Assembly: GCA_029240775.1 (NCBI GenBank)
Contig: JARDZQ010000011.1
Span: forward strand, 1 to 14,389
Length of the DNA stretch: 14,389 nucleotides
Reading direction: 5' to 3'
From: Rubrobacteraceae bacterium
GTDB lineage: Bacteria > Actinomycetota > Rubrobacteria > Rubrobacterales > Rubrobacteraceae
The notes below the pieces were generated by a model. It made no database searches and was not told the origin of the DNA. It saw nothing but the letters and a program-made list of their open reading frames with translations. Both the position numbers and the translations under genes were made by a program. Below are positions 6,860-12,513 of this stretch, piece after piece; within the stretch, counting starts at the first letter, position 1, and each line of letters starts with the position of its first letter.

Positions 6860-7823
6860 ACCACTCCACGGTCCGCCGGAGGCCCTCGTCGAGGCCCACC
6901 TCCGATCGCCAGCCGAGCATGCGCTCCGCCTTGGAGGTGTCGGCGTAGTTGCGGCGGACCTCGCCGCGGCGCGCCTCGGTGTTGCGGACCTCGACGTCCT
7001 TTATGTCGAGAGCGGCCAGGACGGGGAGTAGCCTGTCCACAAGTTCTTGCACGGTCGTCTCTGCGCTGGTAGCGATCTGGAAGATCTCACCCCCTACGCC
7101 CTCCACGGTCGCCGCGAGCCTCACCGCCCTAATGAGGTCGCCGACGTAGATGAAGTCGCGCGTCTGGGTGCCGTCGCCGTAGATCTCCAGTACATCGCCG
7201 CCCGACGCACGCTTTATGAACCTGGCGACGACGCTGTTCTTGTGCCCCGAGAGTGGCCCGTAGACGTTGCCGAAGCGCAGCGCCACCGTCTCTATGCCGA
7301 AGGTGCGATAGTAGGCGGAGCAGTAGCCTTCTCCGGCCAGCTTGCTCGCCCCGTACGGGGAGACGGGGTGGGGGACCATCTCCTCGTGGATCGGCGGCTC
7401 GGCCTCCCCGATGGTCGTACCTCCGCTGGAGGCGAAGACGAAGCGTTTCGCGCCGCCATGCCGGGCGGCCTCCAGGTAGTTGAGCGTCCCGACCACGTTG
7501 CTCATACAATCAGCCCTCGGGTCCTCGATCGAGGGCATGACCCCCGTGTTCGCCGCGAGGTGGACGATGACGTCCGCCCCCTCGGCCACCCTGAGCGCGA
7601 GCTCCTCGTCGAGTATGTCGCCCACGACGAGCTCGACCGGAGAGCCGGGCCGCATGGGTCCGACCTCTGCAACCTCGACGAAGGGGCTCACGGCCTCGAG
7701 GTCCTCGCGCTCACCGACGGCCAGGTTGTCCACCACCCTGACGGAGTGCCCGCCCTCTTTGGTGAGCGAGCGGACCAGGGCAGTGCCCAGGAAGCCGCAG
7801 CCGCCGGTAACGAGCCAGTTCAT
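6825..7823 (-). CDS. NAD-dependent nucleotide-sugar epimerase/dehydratase (extended SDR)
   Basis: A 332-aa protein starting at ATG 7823 (MNWLVTGGCGFLGTALV), supported by a strong GAAGGAGA ribosome site seven bases upstream. The GGCGFLG nucleotide-binding loop is at residues 8-14. Other extended-SDR marks are VVDNLAVGERED, VGDILD, VIVHLAA, the FASSGGT strand, the catalytic SPYGASKLAGE (YxxxK), ALRFGNVYGP, DGTQTRDFIYVGDLIRA and a terminal GW-containing helix. This is the UDP-glucose/GlcNAc 4-epimerase, WbpP or dTDP-glucose dehydratase superfamily; the TTI/GE after SSGG and the VYGP motif fit the 4-epimerase side best, but the exact substrate is not decided by sequence reading. It would supply a nucleotide sugar to the locus. 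It is convergent with and overlaps the flippase gene, and divergent from the ETHE1-like gene. Confidence 0.85.
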   Translation of the reverse strand: MNWLVTGGCGFLGTALVRSLTKEGGHSVRVVDNLAVGEREDLEAVSPFVEVAEVGPMRPGSPVELVVGDILDEELALRVAEGADVIVHLAANTGVMPSIEDPRADCMSNVVGTLNYLEAARHGGAKRFVFASSGGTTIGEAEPPIHEEMVPHPVSPYGASKLAGEGYCSAYYRTFGIETVALRFGNVYGPLSGHKNSVVARFIKRASGGDVLEIYGDGTQTRDFIYVGDLIRAVRLAATVEGVGGEIFQIATSAETTVQELVDRLLPVLAALDIKDVEVRNTEARRGEVRRNYADTSKAERMLGWRSEVGLDEGLRRTVEWFMGSPPGPGSR

Positions 7824-7886
7824 ACCGTGTTCTCCTTCAAAGGCAAACCTCCACATCCCGCCGCCCTCTCCGGCGACGCTCATCGA

Positions 7887-7953
7887 GCCCCGGGCACCCG
7901 TCCCGGAGAAGCAGCCTACATTTTTAGCAGATATCCCGGAGAGCGCCCGGGGC
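7887..7953. promoter_or_regulatory. Nested inverted and direct repeats between divergent genes
   Basis: GCCCCGGGC (7887-7895) and GCCCGGGGC (7945-7953) are reverse complements, and between them TCCCGGAGA occurs twice in direct orientation (7901-7909 and 7934-7942). The symmetrical arrangement around an AT-rich centre (ACATTTTTAGCAGATA) in a divergent region is what an operator could look like. No clear -35/-10 pair is visible. Low confidence. Confidence 0.25.
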
Positions 7954-8004
7954 GCGACGGTGGCAAAATACGGCCACTGCCGGACGGTGGGAGAAGGAGG
8001 GCTC

Positions 8005-8739
8005 ATGGCGGCGCAAAAGGAGCGGCGGCTGGCAGACTCCGGCGAGGTGCCCCCGGGGTACGTCTTCGAGCAGTTCCGGGTCGAGCGCGGGTGCCTCGGC
8101 TACGTCGTTGCCGACGAGAAGAGCCGCCGCGCCGCGATCGTAGACCCGGAGCTCGAGATGGTCGAGCCGATGCTCGACTTCGTCTTCGAGCAGGGCTTGA
8201 AGCCCTTCTACATCGTGGACACCCACACCCACGCCGACCACTTCTCCGGGGCGAGGGAGCTGAAGGCCAAGACGGTCGCCAAGATCGTCATGCACGAGGA
8301 GGCGCCATCGAGCGCGGTGGACATAAAGGTGGAAGACGGCGACCGGTTGTGGCTGGGCGAGGATCTGCCGCTCAAGTTCCTGCACACCCCGGGGCACGCG
8401 AAGGACCTGATCTCGGTTCTTCTGCCGGGCAGGATCCTGACCGCCGACGCGCTGCTGATAGACTCCTGCGGGCGCACCGATCTCCCGAACGGGAACGCCA
8501 CCAGGCAATACCATACGCTCTACTACGTCATGGGTAGCCTCCCCGACGAGCTGCTCGTCTACCCAGGCCACGACTACGAGGGCCGGAGCTACTCCGTCCT
8601 GGGGGACGAGAAGGAGACCAACCCCAAGATGAACTTCTCCTCCGAAGACGAGTTCGTGAGGTACATGGAGGAGGAGAACCCGGGTACGCTCACCCCGGTC
8701 TACCAGCTCGCCGACGCCCTCAAGGCCAACATGGCCTGA
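8005..8739 (+). CDS. ETHE1-like metallo-beta-lactamase-fold protein, probable persulfide dioxygenase
   Basis: A 244-aa protein; ATG 8005 follows AAGGAGG by four bases, whereas upstream in-frame ATGs are antisense to the epimerase. Visible metal-site motifs: HTHADH at 74-79, TPGH at 128-131 (His131), the AD at 147-148 (Asp148) and PGHD at 187-190. The CGRTD at 155-159 followed by YHTLYYVMGSLPDELLVYPGHDY is the diagnostic signature of ETHE1-type persulfide dioxygenases, which use one Fe(II) held by two His and one Asp to oxidise glutathione (or similar) persulfide to sulfite. The same fold includes glyoxalase II, but CGRTD argues against that. It is cytoplasmic, with no signal peptide. It has its own terminator, so it is probably a single-gene unit. 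Sulfite is the substrate of the sulfoquinovose synthase at the left edge, a possible functional link that is inference. Confidence 0.82.
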   Translation: MAAQKERRLADSGEVPPGYVFEQFRVERGCLGYVVADEKSRRAAIVDPELEMVEPMLDFVFEQGLKPFYIVDTHTHADHFSGARELKAKTVAKIVMHEEAPSSAVDIKVEDGDRLWLGEDLPLKFLHTPGHAKDLISVLLPGRILTADALLIDSCGRTDLPNGNATRQYHTLYYVMGSLPDELLVYPGHDYEGRSYSVLGDEKETNPKMNFSSEDEFVRYMEEENPGTLTPVYQLADALKANMA

Positions 8740-8769
8740 TCCCTCCGGCCAGAGGGAGAGATTTCTTTT
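8740..8769 (+). terminator. Intrinsic terminator after the ETHE1-like gene
   Basis: TCCCTC (8740-8745) pairs perfectly with GAGGGA (8752-8757) around a CGGCCA loop, directly after the stop codon, and is followed by GAGATTTCTTTT, a T-rich tail. Form and position fit a short rho-independent terminator. Confidence 0.55.
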
Positions 8770-8774
8770 AGAAT
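8769..8774 (+). promoter_or_regulatory. Candidate -10 box for the Tat sulfatase gene
   Basis: TAGAAT matches the -10 consensus at five of six positions and lies between the terminator of the preceding gene and the sulfatase gene. A transcript would start near 8781 with a ~50-base leader before GTG 8832. No convincing -35 is seen 16-18 bases upstream, so this is tentative. Confidence 0.35.
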
Positions 8775-8831
8775 ATGCCGCTGCGCGAGAGAAGCAGCGC
8801 AAGCTTTCCGGTCATTTACGAGAGAGATGGT

Positions 8832-10304
8832 GTGAACCAGACGTTAACCAGAAGAGACTTCTTGAAGATCGCGGGCGCCGGGGCGGCGGGGGTGACCCTG
8901 CTCGGGAGTGCCGGTTGTAGCCGCTTTGCCCAGCTGCCGGAAGAATACCTTCCGAGGGGAGGGTCCAGGATGAACGTCGTCGTGGTGATCGTAGATAGTC
9001 TGAGGAAGGACCACGTCGGGGCCTACGGCAACGACTGGATCAAGACCCCCAGCCTCGACGCGCTGGCCGGGCAGAGCCTGCGTTTCACCCGGGCCTACCC
9101 GGAGGCGATCCCCTCCATCCCGGCGCGGCGCGGGATCCACACGGGGCTGCGGTCCTTCCCGTTCAGGGACTGGGAGAAGTGGTTCGACGACGACGTGGGT
9201 TTACGGGGCTGGCAGCCCATCCCCCGCGACCAGACGACGCTCGCGGAGATCCTGGCCGACGAGGGCTACCAGAACCTGTTCGTCACCGACACGTTGCACC
9301 AGTTCAGGCCTTTCTACGACATGCACCGAGGCTTCCACGTCTTCCACTTCATCCGGGGGCAGGAGAGGGACTTCTTCAGGCCGCGCACGCCGGATTCGAG
9401 CAAGAGGATCGACGAGGTCCTGATCGGGGGCCCCTCCGCCTCGCATGCCAGGGACATCATGCTGCAGTATCTTGCGAACACCCAGGGCCGAGAGCGCGAG
9501 GAGGACTGGTTCACCCCGCAGGTGTTCATGAAGGGGATGGAGTTCCTGGAGGCGGCCCGAGGGGACCAGCCGTTCTTCCTGGTCGTGGACAACTACGACC
9601 CGCACGAACCCTGGGACCCGCCCGATAAGTACACCTCACTCTACGACGACGGCTACAGCGGCCCCGAACCCTGGACCTCGAGCAGCGGTCCCTCCGACTG
9701 GCTAACGGAGAGGCAGCTCCAGCGCATGCGGGGGCTCTACGCGGGGGAGGTGACGATGATGGACACCTGGCTCGGCAACTTTCTGGACAAGATGGAGGAG
9801 CTGAACCTCTTCGAGAACACCCTGCTCATCCTCCTCTCCGACCACGGCCACGCCTTCGGGGAGCACGGCTTCGCCGGGAAGGTGCCGGGCGCTCTCTACC
9901 CGGAGCTCACGGATATCACCTACCTGATTCGGCACCCCGGCGGCAAGGGCGCTGGCCAGACGAGCGAGTACTTCGCCTCGACCCACGACGTCGCGCCGAC
10001 GGTGCTGGGCTCTTTAGGGATCGAACCCCCCTCCCCGATGCAGGGCCAGGACCTCACGGTGTTGCTCGACGGCGGCGAGCCCGAACAGACGCGCGAGTAC
10101 TTCACCGCCGGCTACCACGACCACGTGTGGGCGAGGGACGAGAACTACGTCATGTTCGCCAGCGCCAACGGGTCGGAGCCCAGCCTCTTCGACCTGCGCG
10201 AGGACCCGGAGATGAAAAAGAACGTGGCCGGTTCCAACGGCGACGTCGTGCGGCGGATGTACGAGGGGTACATCCTCAAAGACGCGGGCGGTCCGCTCGC
10301 GTAG
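8832..10304 (+). CDS. Tat-exported sulfatase-fold protein with Ser at the nucleophile position
   Basis: A 490-aa protein of the alkaline phosphatase/sulfatase superfamily. GTG 8832 gives MNQTLTRRDFLKIAGAGAAG, a textbook twin-arginine signal, followed by LLGSAGC, a lipobox (Cys29), so it is probably a Tat lipoprotein on the outer membrane face. An in-frame ATG at 8775 would lengthen the n-region and is close to the candidate -10, so it is less likely. The core starts at MNVVVVIVDSLRKDHVGAYG (Asp55); typical sulfatases have a second Asp where this has Ser. The modification motif is SIPAR (Ser95 to Arg99), fitting C/S-x-P-S/A-R with Ser. Then VVDNYDPHEPWDPP, LLSDHGHAFGEHG (Asp337, His338) and STHDVAPTVLGSLGI follow. 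Substrate is unknown: sulfate ester hydrolase, phosphodiesterase or phosphotransferase are all possible. It converges on the second GT-C gene, separated by a palindrome. Confidence 0.8.
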   Translation: MNQTLTRRDFLKIAGAGAAGVTLLGSAGCSRFAQLPEEYLPRGGSRMNVVVVIVDSLRKDHVGAYGNDWIKTPSLDALAGQSLRFTRAYPEAIPSIPARRGIHTGLRSFPFRDWEKWFDDDVGLRGWQPIPRDQTTLAEILADEGYQNLFVTDTLHQFRPFYDMHRGFHVFHFIRGQERDFFRPRTPDSSKRIDEVLIGGPSASHARDIMLQYLANTQGREREEDWFTPQVFMKGMEFLEAARGDQPFFLVVDNYDPHEPWDPPDKYTSLYDDGYSGPEPWTSSSGPSDWLTERQLQRMRGLYAGEVTMMDTWLGNFLDKMEELNLFENTLLILLSDHGHAFGEHGFAGKVPGALYPELTDITYLIRHPGGKGAGQTSEYFASTHDVAPTVLGSLGIEPPSPMQGQDLTVLLDGGEPEQTREYFTAGYHDHVWARDENYVMFASANGSEPSLFDLREDPEMKKNVAGSNGDVVRRMYEGYILKDAGGPLA

Positions 10305-10338
10305 GGGCGCTTCGCGAAGCGCCCCTACGCGGATGGTT
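10298..10338. terminator. Perfect 34-bp palindrome, REP-like, between convergent genes
   Basis: CGCGTAGGGGCGCTTCG (10298-10314) is followed immediately by its exact reverse complement (10315-10331). The TAG stop of the sulfatase gene lies inside the left arm. GGATGGTTTT follows on the plus strand, so it can serve as an intrinsic terminator for the sulfatase gene; the minus-strand gene ends seven bases further on, and the hairpin can act for both. The GTAGGGGC...GCCCCTAC form resembles GTAG-type REP sequences, which is inference from recall. Confidence 0.65.
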
Positions 10339-12414
10339 TTAACCGCGCGGTTCGAAGATGACGACGCTCTCGTTCTCGAAGGCTACCCTGTAGAGGTCCT
10401 TCCGGCCCTCGAAGTTTCGCCAGTCTACATTCGGGTAGCGTTTGTGGAAGACCAGGTAACGGACGTCGTTCTCCTCCATGATCCGGTCTGTGCGTTCGCC
10501 CTCCGAGTTCTTGAGTACCCACAGCGCGTCCCACAGCGGCCCGGCTCCGAAGGGCGGCAGGTCCCTGCCGCGCCGGATCCTGGCGGCGCTGTAGGACTGC
10601 ATCCCGGTGTAGCCGCCCATGGCGAGCATCCCGCGGCTGGGGACGTAGTGGAGGTACGGCGTGGCGATGATGTTGCCGCCTTCGTTGTGCTCCTCGAGCC
10701 ACGCACCGGCGGCCGCGACCGCCGGCGGGGGAGGCCTGTCCTTGAGGCGCGGGCTGGGGCCGGCGGCCTGCTCCAGGTTCCGGACGGCCTGCGCCCCCAC
10801 CAGTACGCCCGCCAGGAGTACCGCAGCGGAGGCCAGCGCCAGCGCCACCCCTCTGCGCCGCCAGACGGAACGCGAGACCACCACCAGTGCGAGGGCGGCG
10901 AAGACGGCGAGCGGGATGCCAAAGTCTCGCTCGAAGCGGTCGGGGAAACCGCTGTAGGAGGTGCGGCTGCCAGCGAAGAGCAGCAGCGCCCACAGCAGCA
11001 CTGTCAGGTAGGCGAGCGCCTGCGGCGCTCCCACCCTCCTGCGCGACAGCTCACCTACTACGAGGATCACGCCCACCAGCCCGAGCCACGCCACCGGCTC
11101 CGAGGTCGTCGCCAGCAGGTGCCCGAGGTCATAGGTCGGCTTGGTGCCTATGGCCATCGCCACGGCTTCGCCTCCCCTCCCCGTCTCCTCCTTCTCGCCG
11201 AGCAGGCCGGCAGCGAGGCGTCCCAGGTCGTAGGTGTCCCAGGCGTAGAAGACCGACAGGAGCCCGAGCAGAGCGAGCGAGAGGAAGAGCGCCACGCCTC
11301 TGGGCCTGTCGCGAAGGAAGAGGTAAGGCACGAACAGCAGGCCCGCGAAGGCGAGCACCACCGCCAGGGTGTAGCCGGCTATCTGATGGTAGAGCACCGT
11401 CGAGGAGCCGAGGATGGCTAGCAAGAGACCGCTGCGGGCGGAAGAGAACGAGGCGTAGAGCCTCACGAGGGCCGCCAGGGCCAGGACGACGAGGAACAGC
11501 GTCCCTATGAAGTTGGGGTAGCGGGCCTCGGCGAAGTGCAGGTAGGCGCCGCCGAGGATGAGCCCGGAGAAGAGGGCGGCCGCCGCGCCGCACTCCCAGC
11601 CCCACAGCCTCCTCGCCAGCGCGTAGCAGGCGAGCGCGGGCAGCAGCAGGAGCAGGGGAGCGAGGACCGGGAAGATCGCGAGCGGCTCCAGGCCGGTGAG
11701 GCGAGAGAGCTCTGCCGCCAGGAAGTGGAAGCCGGGCGGGTACAGCATGAAGGATTCGGTGCTCCCCTCCGAGAGCGTCATGCCGGTCATCACCGCGTGC
11801 TCGTAGCGGTCCACACCCCTCGGATAGGGCCATGCGTGCACCAGGGGCCCGAGATAACCCCGCAGGAGAATGAGCAGGAAGACCACCGAGAGCACGCCGT
11901 AGCGTATCCAGGGAGAGACCACCGTCGTTCGCTCGTCCGCCAGCGACGGAGCGGGGCGGGGGTACCTCAGAAGGTGGACGATCCCCGCAAGGAGCACGAG
12001 CGGCGCGACCAGGATGGCGGGCCACGCGCCGGGGACGAGGTCGAAGAACGCCACGAGCGCCAGCGCGAGCGCCGCAGCGAGCATCGCGAGCGCGGGCGTC
12101 CCCGGCGAAGGTGGTAGCGGAGCGAGGGGGGCGTCAGGGCCTTTGGCCGGCCCGAGATACAGGTAGGCCACAAGCCCGGCCGCGAACACGAGGAGCGGGG
12201 CGGCGACGGCTATGGTGAGGGACACGCCCGTGCTTGAAAGGCGGGAGAGCACCAGCGCCCCGGTCGGCACCAGCGTGATCGAGAGCGCTATCGAGTAGGC
12301 GGCCTGCTCGGCGCGGTCGGCGGAGGCGCCGAGTAGTAGCCTCGTCCAGAACCATCCCGGCAGGAAACACACCAGGAGCGCTACGGGGAGAGCCCGGCTC
12401 AGGTCATACAGCAC
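10339..12414 (-). CDS. Large polytopic GT-C-like membrane protein, paralogue 2
   Basis: A 691-aa integral membrane protein homologous along its whole length to the product of 1949-4093. It starts at GTG (VLYDLSRALPVALLV), with GAGG about eight bases upstream. Shared landmarks in order: LLPGWFWxRLL-type N-terminus (here FLPGWFWTRLL), RGVDRYEHAVM (Asp202), LYPPGFH (225-230), LARRLWGWECG, AEARYPNFIGT, VLYHQIAG, DRPRGVALFLSLALL, and a C-terminal extramembrane domain with HNEGGNIIATPYLHYVPSRGMLAMGGY and WVLKNSEGERTDRIMEENDVRYLVF. Conservation of the loop aspartate, PPGFH and the soluble domain in both copies suggests these are functional sites of one enzyme type, probably a lipid-phosphate-sugar-dependent transferase (inference). 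It is transcribed alone, divergently from the lipoprotein sulfatase. It shares a 90-bp identical DNA tract with paralogue 1. Confidence 0.75.
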   Translation of the reverse strand: MLYDLSRALPVALLVCFLPGWFWTRLLLGASADRAEQAAYSIALSITLVPTGALVLSRLSSTGVSLTIAVAAPLLVFAAGLVAYLYLGPAKGPDAPLAPLPPSPGTPALAMLAAALALALVAFFDLVPGAWPAILVAPLVLLAGIVHLLRYPRPAPSLADERTTVVSPWIRYGVLSVVFLLILLRGYLGPLVHAWPYPRGVDRYEHAVMTGMTLSEGSTESFMLYPPGFHFLAAELSRLTGLEPLAIFPVLAPLLLLLPALACYALARRLWGWECGAAAALFSGLILGGAYLHFAEARYPNFIGTLFLVVLALAALVRLYASFSSARSGLLLAILGSSTVLYHQIAGYTLAVVLAFAGLLFVPYLFLRDRPRGVALFLSLALLGLLSVFYAWDTYDLGRLAAGLLGEKEETGRGGEAVAMAIGTKPTYDLGHLLATTSEPVAWLGLVGVILVVGELSRRRVGAPQALAYLTVLLWALLLFAGSRTSYSGFPDRFERDFGIPLAVFAALALVVVSRSVWRRRGVALALASAAVLLAGVLVGAQAVRNLEQAAGPSPRLKDRPPPPAVAAAGAWLEEHNEGGNIIATPYLHYVPSRGMLAMGGYTGMQSYSAARIRRGRDLPPFGAGPLWDALWVLKNSEGERTDRIMEENDVRYLVFHKRYPNVDWRNFEGRKDLYRVAFENESVVIFEPRG
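11221..11310 (-). repeat. 90-bp tract identical to 2855-2944
   Basis: Second copy of the identical tract, covering residues ~369-398 of paralogue 2. The first base outside on each side differs between the copies (G versus C at the left, G versus C at the right), and codon-level divergence resumes at once. Confidence 0.95.
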
Positions 12415-12453
12415 GGGACGGACCTCGTCGAGTTGGTGACGCTCATGCCGGAG

Positions 12454-12461
12454 AGTGTATA
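12454..12461 (-). promoter_or_regulatory. Candidate -10 box for GT-C paralogue 2
   Basis: On the minus strand the sequence reads TATACACT, giving TATACA (12461-12456) or TACACT (12459-12454) as a -10 box. TTTAA-containing sequence about 16-18 bases upstream is a poor -35. A start near 12447 would give a leader of about 35 bases before GTG 12414. Confidence 0.35.
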
Positions 12462-12477
12462 GGAACTGGACCCCGAT

Positions 12478-12506
12478 TAAACACGCCGCCGGTCGACGCC
12501 TATAAT
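12478..12506 (+). promoter_or_regulatory. Promoter for lipoprotein sulfatase, apparently leaderless
   Basis: A perfect TATAAT lies at 12501-12506, with TAAACA (four of six matches to TTGACA) at 12478-12483 and a 17-base spacer. Seven bases after the TATAAT comes GTG at 12514, in frame with the sulfatase. A -10 box placed seven bases before a start codon is the layout of leaderless mRNAs common in actinobacteria. The alternative ATG (12505-12507) overlaps the -10 box and would not be transcribed from this promoter. Confidence 0.6.
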
Positions 12507-12513
12507 GGCCGCC

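Noticed and set aside
7047..8537. Long plus-strand frame across the epimerase and into the ETHE1-like gene
   Set aside because: It is antisense to the epimerase and out of frame with the ETHE1-like gene, both of which have strong motifs and ribosome sites.
8775..8831. ATG 8775 as the start of the Tat sulfatase
   Set aside because: It directly follows the candidate -10 box, lacks a well-spaced ribosome site, and would push the twin-arginine motif to residues 26-27. GTG 8832 gives a standard signal peptide. Not excluded outright.
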